Origin: Maratus speciosus
Lineage: Eukaryota > Arthropoda > Arachnida > Araneae > Salticidae
Reading direction: 5' to 3'
Length of the DNA stretch: 64,000 nt
Assembly: GCA_963932465.1 (NCBI GenBank)
Contig: OZ010791.1
Coordinates: forward strand, 322,582,283-322,646,282
Shown: positions 1 through 11,224 of the stretch, in pieces
Position numbering within the stretch: the stretch's first letter is position 1
Layout: each line of letters starts with the position of its first letter
Program-made: the position numbers and the translations under genes
Notes under the pieces: model-generated
Seen by the model: the letters and a program-made list of their open reading frames with translations, nothing else
Databases searched by the model: none
What the model was told of the DNA's origin: nothing

Positions 1-82
1 AAATATGATTTTTATAATTGTTGACGAAATTTTAATTTTTGCATTTTTGGCCAGGTTTTTGGGTCAAATACTCCACTGTGCG

Positions 83-885
83 GCGATCCACTGAAGGCTA
101 GTCATGAGTATTTGCAAGCACTTCTTGATAAATATGCATCTCAGACACAAAAAGAACTTGCTGAACAATTAGGAGTATCACAAAAAACAATTTGTAATCG
201 TTTACACGCAATGGGAAAGAAGTAAAAGGTAGAAAATGGGTACCATATGCACTGAGCCAAAGGAACAAGGATGAGCGTGTCTTGAAGTGCATGAATCTGC
301 TAAATAGGCAACAGAAAAAAATCTTTCTTGTTTAAAATCGTGACGGGAGATAAAAAATGGATATGTTATGACAATCCGAAACAAAAAATATTGGTTGAAT
401 CCCGGTTGAGCAACAACATCAACGCCGAAACGAGCCATTCAATGCAAAAAAGTTGTCCTCTGTATCTGGTGGGATATGAAGGGCGTGCTCCATTACGAAC
501 TATTGGAGCCTTGTGTTAGTGTAACTGCTAAACGCTACAAGCAACAATTGCTTCAATTGAACCAAGAACGTCCATTTACTGGCAAAGGTTTGCGCGCCGT
601 GAAATTGCTCTATGTCAACGCCAGTTCTCATGTTGCAAAACCAGTCAAGGACACGTTAGTAACACTTGGCTGGGGAGTTTTGGAACACCCGGCGTATAGT
701 CCGAAATAAACTTCGGACCCTTCGGATTAACGTTTATTTCGGTCGATGCAGAATGCCTTTCCTTCTGTACACTTCCGGACAGTGGACAAAGTGCGAAATT
801 GGGTTGACGTTCATCGCGTCAAAAGACGAATCATTACTGGCTTCCGTCAATTGCTCGACCGATTGCGGAAGGTCTTAGATAAGGA
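83..885 (+). pseudogene. Mariner (Tc1/mariner) transposase relic
   Basis: This is a decayed mariner transposase read in several frames. The N-terminal helix-turn-helix is visible near 120-225 (LLDKYASQTQKELAEQLGVS, then a segment ending NRLHAMGKK). The first catalytic block is near 328-375 (FKIVTGDKKWICYDNPKQK; typical mariner has VTGDEKW). A block near 600-705 ends in LGWGVLEHPAYSP, the region before the third catalytic residue. The C-terminal segment IASKDES lies near 820. In-frame stops after the helix-turn-helix and at least two frameshifts rule out activity. The second catalytic Asp motif is poor: the sequence has NASSHVAKP where HDNARPH would be expected. I could not define the terminal inverted repeats. 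Confidence 0.85.
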
Positions 886-925
886 TTCAAATTATTTTTA
901 TGAATGAAGATATTATTCTCAGTTC

Positions 926-1135
926 TTAACCCCTTGAGGGGCGGTGGGATAAAATATATCCCACCTATTTGAAAAAAAGATTCTCACCAGAAAATTTTAA
1001 CTAAATTTTATAGTTTTAACTTTGGAGGAAAATCGTTCAAAAATTGCTTTTCCTTATTTAAAAATAAAATTTTTCGATTATTCCGGTGAGAATTCAATAT
1101 TTAGAGACATTTTTGCTTGCCCATCAAGGGGTTAA
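926..1135. mobile_element. TTAA-flanked MITE, copy A (piggyBac-like)
   Basis: A 210 bp non-autonomous element including TTAA at both ends (926-929 and 1132-1135). The ends are inverted: the left begins TTAACCCCTTGAGGGGC and the right, read inward, begins TTAACCCCTTGATGGGC. Just inside the left end is a hairpin with arms GGTGGGATA (943-951) and TATCCCACC (957-965). The AT-rich body resembles copy D at 59221 in inverted orientation; both contain ATTCTCACC blocks. TTAA target duplication with CCC-starting ends is the hallmark of the piggyBac superfamily; that assignment is inference because no transposase is present. Confidence 0.8.
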
Positions 1136-1145
1136 ATGAATATTC

Positions 1146-2768
1146 ATTTAGGGGAGATGGGGGCACATGTGAACAGTTCGCATAAATATAGCTTTTTCTC
1201 ATAACTGGATTAATTTCTATAAACAAAAACTATTTAATATAGTAAACAGAACTTTCTTTTACACATGGTAATTTTTTAAAAATCACCTATATAGTTTTTC
1301 TTACATTTTTTAATAATTTTATAAATTCAAAAAATTGTTCACATGTGCCCCGTCAGCGGGGTAGTTGTGAACACACGTGGGGCACATGTGAACACAAGGA
1401 AAAAATATCCTTTAACATGCTTTTTATTCTGTTATTCATTTGTCATCGTAATCATTAGTTATATTACTTTTTAAATTCATCATAAAGAAATATATATATA
1501 TATATATATATATATATTTCTCTATTTTCTGTTTGGATATGTTTAAGCAAAAGATTATAAAAGGAAAATAAGTAGATTTGGAGGGGAGAGGCTTAGATGA
1601 TTCATTAAATATTGTTGCAATAAAATAAAAAAAATAAAGAAGCAATTTTAAAAAAGAAATTAAAACTTTTAAAATTTGCTTAAGGGTTTTTGTTTGGAGG
1701 AAAGTTTAGGGAAAGGGTCTTTACATACTATTTATCGGAAATCTGCCGAAATACGAAAGATTCTCACTTCTGTATTTGCCTTATTTACTTGTAAATTATA
1801 GATAAAGAAGTGTTTTTTAATGATAAAAAAGATTTCGACTATAACCCCCCCCCCCCCCAACTTCTTTTGCTTTTGAAAGACGGGGGAGGGGGAGGGGGAG
1901 TACAATAGGGATTTCACGGTAGTTATCAGTTTAAAAATTTTACTTTCTTAAAATATTACTGGTATTTATGAATATGGAATTCAAAGCATCATATACATAA
2001 TTGTTTTAGAGATGGAAGTAAGCCATCATTGCAAGGTTAGAACAAATGTAACAGAAAAATTTGCAAACGCATAAAAAATATTGTTGTAAACCGTTTAGTA
2101 AAATATTATATAACACTTATTGCATTTTAGAAAATATTAAATTTATTTAAAGTACAATTGAACGTAAACGAGCTTGTTGCTCTTTGTGTATTTGCTGAAA
2201 AATGTGTTTGTGGAAGTTTCAATAAAAAATGAACTTTGTGTGAAGAAAATATCTTCCATTTCAGGAAAATTTTAGATAATGAAACTTACATTATTTCTCA
2301 TTAAGTTAACTGAAAGAAACAAAATCACAAAATTATTATTGGGGCATTTATGAACTGTTCATATCTGCCCCAGCTAGTCTGTTCACAAGTGCACCACATT
2401 GCTGCTTTTGTTAAATTGATAAATCATTAACATTTTTCAATTTTAGAAGAAAAAGAACTGTATCAAAAATTTTCATTATTATTCATAGTATATGTTAAAA
2501 CATTCAAATTCAAATAAATGAATAAATAAATAAAGTTATTCGCTTATCAACTTGGAACAAAGATTTTACTTTTGAGATCTAAAAACAGTGTTTTGGCTTC
2601 AGAGGGCAAACAAAATGTCATAGAGCTTCAAAAATTTTTTATCATATGTCTACATGTGCTATCATCTTTAGTAATTTTTTTCAAATAAAAATAACTTATA
2701 ATAACTATCAAAAAATTGCGATGTTCACATGTGCCCCGTGTTCACATGTGTTCACATCTCCCCTAAAT
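1146..2768. mobile_element. 1.6 kb non-autonomous DNA element with CACATGTG motifs
   Basis: The ends are inverted copies of ATTTAGGGGAGATG. Inside are five perfect CACATGTG palindromes, mostly in the context GTTCACATGTGCCCC, at 1164, 1340, 1383, 2726 and 2743, with degenerate versions near 2349 and 2385. They cluster near both ends, as transposase-binding repeats do in several DNA transposon superfamilies. The middle is AT-rich and holds a TA microsatellite (about 1492-1517), a run of 14 C (1845-1858) and a G-rich tract (1882-1900). No coding capacity was seen and the superfamily is not recognised. Confidence 0.6.
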
Positions 2769-3839
2769 ATGTGCGTTAATAACATTTATTACTTCAGACA
2801 ACTTGAACTTTCCATGTTCTATAATTTACGAGTAAAATGGCTGTGACTGACGGACACAAGAATGATCGGAACCCTAAAAGGGGAAAATTTACTAGCATTA
2901 AATTTTACTGGCAAGAAAAAGAGTGAAAGTCGACAGCTATGGAAATTATTCTAGAATTATTTATCTACATTTTATGCCATTTTTTAATTTTTATAAATAT
3001 ATATCTCAAATAAATTGTTCAGGGAAATAGGATATGAACTTTCGTCTGTACATTTTTCATTCTATTCATCATATATGTTTCAGTAATTTTAGTAAAGAAA
3101 TTATTTATATGCAATAACAGAAAACTAAAGAATGGTGATTTGAATTTTTCTAAAATGTATTTATCCTACAACATAGTATTACGTAATTGCAAATAAATGA
3201 AATATAAAGATTCTAATCTCAAGAGAAAAATAGTAGCACATTTTCCAAATTCTTTTCACCTTAGCCGAATCGTGTTGTTTCCGTGGTTGGTGATAATAAA
3301 TTTAGAGCTTCTCGGGAAGGGCGCCCCTGCCAGGGGCGTGGTGTTACTTTTATTGCCTATTAAACCTACGGTCATTAAAAGCCACGAACGCCCATTACAC
3401 GCTAGGGTGGAGCTTTTGCGTCACTTCCGTCTCTTTTAGTTGGGCAGGTGATGGTGTATTGAATCAGTGAATCCGAATTGCGAGCTTATGTAAACAATTA
3501 GAAGGGATTCTGGGGAATAAGACTGAACGTTTCTGACGTGACTCTCTCTACCTAGGGTATGAGTTAATCAAGAGAAGGTCAACATTGTGGTCGCACGTCA
3601 TGCTCTTTTTTTTGGGACAATATTCTGAATGAATTCTGGGAGGGACGGATAATAAAAAGGTGTAAAGTGTTGTCTAATTTCTCATTTGGGAGAAGTAGTG
3701 AATCTCTTTCACAAAAATGGTAATTGCTGTTTTCTTTATCAAGGATGACCTTAAAATTGACCTTATTTTTTATTTTTTCTAAATTAAAATAATTCATATT
3801 TTTTTTTACATATTTTTTACTTTCTTCTCTCTATAGAAG
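2769..3839. other. Unassigned AT-rich sequence with a GC-rich island
   Basis: No gene or repeat family was recognised. Positions about 3245-3460 are clearly less AT-rich than the surroundings and contain a perfect hairpin, CGCCCCTG (3322-3329) and CAGGGGCG (3331-3338) with a one-base loop. The island could be a short repeat or SINE fragment. Open frames here (3197-3439 plus, 3579-3797 minus) show no domain. Confidence 0.4.
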
Positions 3840-4230
3840 AAAATATTGTAATGGAATTTTTTTTCAACTTCCGGTTTTCGACGGATTTACATGTTTTAGG
3901 GTTCAGAGATTCCGAAAAACATGTTTATACAAAATGTCTGTCTGTCCGTCCTCATGTCCGTTTTGTATCATCGAAAAGTGCATGAAGTTACGCATAGAAT
4001 TGAACCAAATTTTTTGTGTATATTTTTGGCTATGATAAGTAGGTCCTCATTGAATTTGGAAATATGCCACCGGAAGAGGGCATTGTAATAGCAATTTTTG
4101 CGAAAATTTCAATATATGTATCATCGAAAAGTATGTGAAGTTATGCATAGAATTGAACCAGATTTCATGTGTATGTTTTTCGCTATGGCCAGCAGGTCTC
4201 ACGTGAATTTGGGAACAATCCACAGAAATG
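3840..4230 (+). repeat. Repeat with GTCTGTCCGTC head and ~150 bp tandem unit
   Basis: The head reads CTTCCGGTTTTCGACGG, then ACATGTTTTAGGG, then GTCTGTCTGTCCGTC. It is followed by about two copies of a ~150 bp unit containing ATCGAAAAGT, GAAGTTA(C/T)GCATAGAATTG and GAATTTGG. The same family appears in reverse orientation with more units at about 30980-31860. No coding sequence was seen. Confidence 0.65.
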
Positions 4231-4778
4231 TGGCGATATTTGTCGTAATAGCGGTTTTATAATTAAAATAATAGCAATTTTTGCCATTTTCTTCTTAGTG
4301 CTATTGTACATGGGCAGTTCCTGCAGTGACGGGCAATTCACATTCAACTAAACCGGCGATTATTAAGCTGCTGATGTGGAACAGAATAACGAAAAATGTT
4401 GATTTTATATAATATTATGATCAAGATTAACTAGTTTTTACTCCGATTAGTAAAATGAAACAGAAACGTAAGACGAAAATCAAAGTTGATGTAGTATTGA
4501 AGTAATAACACTGAAGGATTAACACGTGTAACAACTTTTGAAAATATTAACTTGTATGCGAAAGAAGAAAGTTTTGGGATTGGCTCATCCGACTAAATAC
4601 AATTTTTAATGATTTTTAATAAACTATCGAAATAATAATTATGATTTTAATATACTGTTACATAATAGTTAAACAATATCCTAAACTAAAGTCATAACTT
4701 GACTTTTAGTATTAAGCATTTTCATACTAAAAGCCCATATGTACAATGCTCAGACACAGTTACACACACATGTATATA
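4231..4778. other. Unassigned AT-rich sequence
   Basis: I see no gene, RNA or repeat family here. The short open frame 4169-4351 starts inside the adjacent repeat and has no recognisable domain. Confidence 0.4.
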
Positions 4779-6347
4779 ATACACTATATAGCCATTAATG
4801 ACCGGCAACTTTCAATTTTAGACATTTTGTCGAATATTTAGAAATATACTTGACAGATTCTTCTGGAATTTTAGGATTGAAAAGAACAGGCATGACCTCA
4901 TATTTAGCAATGTCGATTTGATAAGGGGGCAATTAGGGAGCTAACAAAAAATAAAAGAAAAAAATAATACTTGGGATCACCCTGTAAAATAAAATGCACG
5001 AAATGATCTACCGTTACCGAATATAAATAAACAGACATTGTTCAATATGTGTATTCGTTTGTGTAAGAATAGCACGTATATTAATAGAGATATAGCGATT
5101 TATTTAAAAAAATTAAAAAATTCTTGCATGTTTTTTGCTTATAACATGCAGGGTTTTCAACCAAATGTAACGCCGGTTTCAGAAAAATTGACAAAATATA
5201 GTAGAAACAATATAGTGCAATTGGAATATAAATATATTAAATATTTTAGGAAATATGAGCAGTTGTATGAAATAATTTTTATCTGCGCATGCGCGAACGA
5301 TAACAAGGATCATTTTACATAATTTAATAGTCAACTCTATGGAGCAACTTATTAAAAAAAATCTAGCCAAATATCGTAAAAATTCAGAAAGATAACGGCG
5401 TTAGAGTGAGCAAATTTTTAGTTGTTCTCTAAAAGCAGCTGAATGATAAGGGATTTTACACAAATTGTCATTTTTAATTTTTAATATTTTTTAATTTTCA
5501 TTTTTTATTGATGCTTTAGTTCTTCTTGGATAACCACCAGAAAGAGACTATACCATGTTCAAAAGAAGTATCAAAATCGAAGAATTTTTTCCAAATCTAC
5601 TCGTTGATACTTATTAAATACTAACTTTTTTCTGTAAGTCGGTTAATAAAAAATGACAATTTGTGTAGAATCCCTTATCATTCAGCTACTTTAAGAGAAC
5701 AACTAAAAATATGCTCACTTTAACGCCGACATCACTCTGAATTTTTACGATATTTGACTAGTTTTTTTTTAATAAGTTGCTCCATAGAGTTGACTATTAA
5801 ATTATGTAAAATGATCCTCGTTATCGTTCGCGCATGCGCAGATAAAAATTATTTCATGCAACTGCTCATATTTTCTAAATTATTTAATATATTTATATTC
5901 CAATTGCACTATATTGTTTCTACTATATTTTAACAACTTTTCTGAAACCGGCGTTAAATTTGGTTGAAAACCCTGCATGTTATAAGCAAAAAACATGCAA
6001 GAATTTTTTAATTTTTTTAAATAAATTGCTATATCTCTATTAATATACGTGCTATTCTTACACAAAAGAATACACATATTGCACAATGTCTGTTTATTTA
6101 TATTCGGTAACTGTAGATCATTTCGTGCATTTTATTTTATAGGGTGATCCCAAGTATTATTTTTTTTCTTTGATTTTTTGTTGGCCCCCTAATTGCCCCC
6201 CCTAACAAACCGACATTGCTAAATATGAGGTCATACCTGTTCTTTTCAATCCTGAAATTCTAGAAGAATCTATCAAGTATATTTCTAAATATTCGACAAA
6301 ATGTCTAAAATTGAAAGTTGCCGGTCATTAATGGCAATATAGTGTAT
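4779..6347. repeat. 1.57 kb palindrome (foldback element)
   Basis: Two arms of about 695 bp (roughly 4779-5475 and 5648-6347) are inverted copies at high identity, around a ~170 bp centre. The outer ends match as ATACACT (4779) and AGTGTAT (6341). Within each arm a boundary motif GGGATCACCCTGTA (about 4974-4985) is mirrored by TATAGGGTGATCCC (about 6139-6152), like the end of a mariner-type element pointing outward. The frames 5038-5322 plus and 5880-6086 minus are the same sequence in the two arms, so they are not independent genes; neither matches a domain I know. Confidence 0.75.
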
Positions 6348-6764
6348 ATTCAGTGCAAATATAGGGAAAATTTAGAATGTTTCACCATAAAGAAATTCCG
6401 ACCCACTGCCTTTATTTTATTAAATAAGTTTTTCTTCGCTGATAAGCACAAAATGAAGCATAGTACAAGTCTTTTCTACTACTTACTGTTTTTTACTAAT
6501 TAATGTTGAAACGGCAACTTTAAACAAACGCGAAGGGAAGCGGTGGCAGCAACAGATGAGTTTTCCTTGCCAGCAAAAAGCAAATATTTCTCTCAGATAA
6601 CAAAATTTTCCAGTGTTTACTTTCACTGAGGATGACATATCGCAAGCTGTTGATAGATTGAAAAAAAAAATGGCGTGAAGGCAATACATAATCTCACGTT
6701 TAATGGTGTTTTTCATGTAAAACGCCTTGTTGTCCGCGAGCCAGCAACAGATTTTAATGACCAA
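6348..6764. other. Spacer between two large palindromes
   Basis: No family was recognised. A minus-strand open frame of 109 codons (6483-6812) runs from the left arm of the next palindrome into this spacer. Its first ~25 residues have a diverged counterpart in the opposite arm near 8520-8600, so it is more likely repeat sequence than a gene. Confidence 0.35.
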
Positions 6765-7022
6765 TTTCCTCTTGACCGATAATTTATAAAATGCTTCAGA
6801 GAGTTGTATCATGAAGCTCCGTGAACGTCAGCTGCGGTTCCGTGGGTGGGTTGAGCAGCGGTAGCCTTCCAAACATGTAAAAAAAAAAAAAAATAGTCAT
6901 TTCCTCCCGATTGAAAATGTGTCAAATTATAGCTAACCCAATATCTTGAAGAAAAAAAAAGTCAGCTGATTATAAAGTGGTGGTTAATACGTCAGCTGGT
7001 CACACGAATTTGAAAAAAATAT

Positions 7023-8252
7023 ACAGGGTGCAAAGGAAAGTCCCTTAACCTGAAAATACTTGCGAACTGAGAGAGCTACAGCTATGGAAGTGAGGTAATG
7101 GTATAGTAAAGTGACTACGCCCGATTTAATGCAAACGACGGAAGCGCCCTTAGTGGCGAAATTTAGAAGATACTTATTGAAAATCGTAAACGAAAAGAAA
7201 GAGAGCAAAATTTCGAATTAGAAAGTTTTAGAGCATCAATTAATTAGTACGAAACGACATTTGGTTTACATGGATAAGATAAATATTCGCCTGTATACCC
7301 AAAAATGTCCGAAATCGATGCACTCTATTTTGTGTAAACGTTTGAATGGAATAGCCAGAAGTATGAAGAAATACGCACAATTTATGGTATAAATACATGC
7401 TTATCTCAATACATTTTGATAACATCACACAAAAAAAAAACAAAAAAGACAAACTGTCTCACAGTGATAAAAAGTTAATATTCAATATGTTCAGAATGTT
7501 CGCCATTGTTCACGATACACGTTTATATTCGTGAGAGTAATCCTACATGCCACATTTCTTAACATGGAACGGCTATTGCTAGCCTCTTCAATACGACGAC
7601 ATAGATTTAACCCTTTCAAGGGCGGTGGCTAGACGGTAGCCACCTAATTTTAATTCCAAAACTGACAAATGGCAGCAAGAATATTTTAATAAAATTTTGC
7701 TTTTGTAATGAAAGTGCAAATTAGCGGGTTTTTATTTCATAAGATAATTCGTTTGAATATTATGGTGTCAGTAAATTATTTCATCAGTTTACGAACAGAA
7801 TTCTTCTTCCCCTGAAAGGGTTAATCAAAAATTTTAAGTGCATCGGAAATTAAATTTTCACAGACATTACAGCACAGTACAACGTCGCAATCTGAAATTG
7901 TGCACTGCTACATTTACGGAATGTGAATATACAAAATATAATCGTCGCTCATCGATTTCGGACATTTTTGGGCATACAGGCGACGATTTATCTTATCCAT
8001 GTGAACCAAATATCGTTTCGTACTAATTAATTGATGCTCTAAAACTTTTTAACTGAAAATTTTGCTCTATTTCTTTTCGTTTACGATTTTCAATAGCTAT
8101 CTTCCAAATTTCGCCACTAGGGGGCGCTGTTGTCGTTTGCATTAAATCGGGCGTAGTCACTTTTCTATACCGTTACCTCACTTCCATAGCTGTAGCCCTC
8201 TCCGTTCGTAAGTATTTTCAGGTTAAAGGGACTTTCCTTTGCACCCTGTATA
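7023..8252. mobile_element. Inverted-repeat element with ACAGGGTGCAAAGG ends
   Basis: Inverted arms of about 290-300 bp (7023-7316 and 7951-8252) begin TACAGGGTGCAAAGGAAAG on the left and mirror this on the right. Starting with ACAGGGTG next to TA is typical of several non-autonomous mariner-type families, which is the likely assignment. There is no transposase. The centre is interrupted by a TTAA MITE (7607-7824). The arms differ at scattered sites, so the element is old. Confidence 0.65.
7607..7824. mobile_element. TTAA-flanked MITE, copy B
   Basis: A 218 bp element with TTAA at 7607-7610 and 7821-7824 and ends TTAACCCTTTCA and, read inward from the right, TTAACCCTTTCA. The subterminal hairpin has arms GGTGGCTA (7624-7631) and TAGCCACC (7637-7644) with a 5 nt loop. 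It is nested in the mariner-type inverted-repeat element above. The hairpin is followed by AATTTTAATTCC, as in copy C. Confidence 0.8.
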
Positions 8253-8566
8253 TTTTTTTCATGTTTGTGTGACTAGCTGATGTATTAACCACTACTTTAT
8301 AATCAGCTGACTTTTTTTTTTCTTCAAGATATTGGGTTAGCTATTTTGACAAATTTTCAACCGGAAGGAAATGACTAAATTTTTTTTTTTTTTTTTTTTA
8401 CACACGTTTGGAAGGCTACCGTTGCATTAAATCGGGCGTAGTCACTTTACTATACCGTTACCTCACTTCCATAGCTGTACCCACCCACGGAACCGCAGCT
8501 GACGTTCACGGATCTTCATGATACAACTCTCTGAAGCATTTTACAAATTATCGGCCGAGAGGAAAT

Positions 8567-8839
8567 AACTGACGAAATTTGCACCTGGCTCTTGGACTAT
8601 AACGGACTCGATGTGTATACTTTGAATTTTAACACTAGAACTACTGTGAGCCGACATGTTGAACATACTTACCATATGAATATGTTTCAAACCAGAAATT
8701 TGATTATGAAATAAGTTTAAAAGATACAAAGAAGAAAAAGAAGAAAAACGTGAAATAATAAAGTTAAACTGTTTTAAATCAAAATTCTGGTGCGAAATAT
8801 TTTTATAAAACTTAACTCAAATTTCCGGTAGTTCTAGTG
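8567..8839. other. Unassigned sequence
   Basis: I see no gene here. The minus-strand frame 8541-8729 has no recognisable domain and overlaps the end of the palindrome. Confidence 0.35.
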
Positions 8840-9058
8840 TTAACCCCTTGAAGGGCGGTGATGCCGTCACGGCATCACACAATTTTAATTCCAAATTGCC
8901 ACATTGGCACCGAAATTTTATGATGAAAATGTCATATTTTTTAAGTACGTGGAAATTTACTTTTACTTCTCTACAAATAAAATCTCTTGTTAATACTGGT
9001 GTCATTAAATTATTTGAACATTTTACGAATAAAAGTACTTTGTGCCTGAAAGAGTTAA
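8840..9058. mobile_element. TTAA-flanked MITE, copy C
   Basis: A 219 bp element with TTAA at 8840-8843 and 9055-9058. The left end is TTAACCCCTTGAAGGGC; the right end is more decayed (CCTGAAAGAGTTAA). The subterminal hairpin is a near-perfect palindrome with arms GTGATGCCGT (8858-8867) and ACGGCATCAC (8869-8878). The body shares the AATTTTAATTCC block with copy B, but the hairpin sequence is quite different. Confidence 0.78.
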
Positions 9059-9750
9059 ATAATACAAGAGACAGAAATAGACTCAGGTGCCTTAAATGAT
9101 CACGAAAACACGAAATTAAGGCAGATCACCGAAATGTTCTTGTAACACACATGTGCACTAAATGATCCTTTTCCCCCTTTCCTTAAATACCCGTTTCTAG
9201 TGCTTTACTTTGACCGCTTGACTTTTCACTACGGAGATAATTTTGAAATGAAAAAAGTATTTGTTTCCATTTAAAAATTTTGAAAGTTTGTCACTATAAC
9301 TATAACTATGAGAGATTAAGCGTTCTTCACGTCATTGTCCTGCCGATGTCTGAAAAAAACCACATCCGAAATGGCATCCCATTTTCATAAACATTTTGGT
9401 CGCTAGGGCCTATTTAGGCAAAGCTTCTTTGATCCTGTATTTGCGAGTAACGTATAATTTTATAAACATCTGTTCTATACAGCTACCTCTTTTAGTAATC
9501 ACTTGTACTGTTACTGCTACTGCTACTACTACTATTACTACTGTTACTACTAGTATTATTATTACTACAATTACTAATACTAATAATAATAAATCTGTTA
9601 CTTATTCAAGCAAAAGCATTCATGAGTTATCCTGAGCTATTAGCAAAATGAGGTACTGTTCGTCTTGCAATGTTCCAGCCTTCAAGAGTGCAATCGGAGC
9701 GAATTAATTTCGTCCATGAATAAAAAGACCACATTTAAATTGTTGATACA
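9059..9750. other. Unassigned sequence with a trinucleotide-rich tract
   Basis: No gene was recognised. Positions about 9505-9590 are a degenerate ACT/ATT trinucleotide microsatellite, which accounts for the threonine-rich frame at 9396-9635. Confidence 0.5.
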
Positions 9751-9889
9751 GTGCTTCACCCTCTACGCTGTTTGGTTTTTCCAAATAAATTTCAAAGTTT
9801 TATTTTTAAACGAAAGTGTTTCCTAACGAACCTCTTTTCACGCGAATCTGGTGTTTGGGGACCCGCTGTCTTCGGTAGCAAAGAGACGG

Positions 9890-11095
9890 GGGGTGCTACG
9901 CACGCCATGCTCTGGTCTGTTTTTACGAACTCACACCGAATTTGTATGATTTTATATTTTTAACCAAAAATCTTTCCAAGCGAACCTAGTGTTGGAGATC
10001 GAGACACCTGATTAATGTCCCCATGACTTCTGCCCCCATACTTCATTTTGACGTCACAAAATTTGGGGATATAAATCCGGTGCTGGATCATTCCACTTTT
10101 CTTAAAATCCTGATTAAAGTCCCCATGATATATGCCCCATATCTGAAAGGGTCACAAATCCAATGCTAGAGAAATTTCCTTTCGTTGAGAGCCAGCCTGA
10201 TTAACGTCCCCACGATTTATGTCGCCATACGTCATTTTGACGTCACAAAAATTGTTTGATAGTTATGATAGAACATAAATGTTTGATAGAACAGAATAAA
10301 ATCTCGGGTAATGGAAACGTCAGAAAACTCCGGACACGTAATTACACAAGGTTAATTTTTTTTTAACACAAAAATTTCCCGAGCCGAACTTTAAATTTTT
10401 GCACCAGGTCGGGTCTGAACCTGGAAATTCCGGCCGTGAAGACCTCTAGTGACCTATCGTACATGAAATCTAAACTCCTTTTGTTGTGACATAAAAATGA
10501 CGTATTGGGGCATATATCACGGGGTTTTAAATCAGGAATTCTTGAGAAAATAAAATGTTCTATCACTGGATATGTGCTCCCTGATTTAAATCCCTATCTA
10601 CTGAGACGTCATTAAAATGACGTATGGGGATACATATCATGGGGATGTTAATCAGGATTTCGTCGAAGGTAAAATGCTCCAGCACTGGATTTGTGCCCCC
10701 ATTTTTTGTGACGTCAAAATGACGTATGGAGACATAAATCATGGGGATGTTAATCAGGCTCTTAACGAAAGGAAATTTCTCTAGCATTGAATTTGTGTCA
10801 TTTTCATATATGAGGGCATATATCATGGGGACATTAATCAGGATTTCGTGAAAAGTGAAATGATCCAACACTGGATTTATATCCCCATTTCTTGTGACGT
10901 CAAAATGATGTATGGGGGCATATATCATGGGGACATTAACCAGCGTTCCCTGGAGATCTCACCACCTTCAACAGCATACACACAAACGTGCTACGCATGT
11001 TCCAGTATGTTTTTGCAAACAAAATACGAAACTGTATCATTTTATATTTAAAAAAAACCTTTCCAACAGAAACTAGGATTGGGGGGGGGGGGGGA
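9890..11095. repeat. Minisatellite with TGACGTCA units in opposite orientations
   Basis: Units of roughly 80-120 bp contain CCCCATGA, GCCCCCATA, TGACGTCA and an ATCAGG/CCTGAT block. Left units (about 10018-10250) and right units (about 10480-10945) are in opposite orientation, with a different 230 bp stretch between. The block is bracketed by diverged direct repeats starting GTGCTACGCA (about 9893 and 10989) and ending near a TTTCCAA(G/C)...CTAG segment; the right one is followed by 14 G (11081-11094). Long minus-strand frames here (such as 10563-10928) are translated repeats, not genes. Confidence 0.6.
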
Positions 11096-11224
11096 GTGTA
11101 TGAGTTCTGTGTAGAGACAGAAAGGCGTTTACGGATTTTAATAGATAAGAAATAAAGGAAGGTCATTCTTTTCATAATTATTTCGTTTGTGTTAAACAAT
11201 TGTACTTGGATAAATTTGGTAGTT

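Larger units (their letters stand above)
6765..8566. repeat. 1.8 kb outer palindrome hosting nested elements
   Basis: Outer arms, about 6765-7020 and 8255-8566, are inverted copies (for example CGTCAGCTGCGGTTCC at about 6826 mirrored by GGAACCGCAGCTGACG at about 8490). Inside sits a second inverted-repeat element (7023-8252), and inside that a TTAA MITE. The right arm carries an extra ~60 bp at about 8420-8480 that copies sequence at about 8138-8198 and is missing from the left arm. Confidence 0.7.

Noticed and set aside
5038..6086. Two matching frames on opposite strands as a conserved small protein
   Set aside because: They are the two arms of one palindrome, so the match is not independent evidence of coding.
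10563..10928. A 121-codon minus-strand frame with repeated PMIYA(P/L)I-like segments
   Set aside because: It is translated minisatellite DNA; the peptide repeat follows the DNA repeat.
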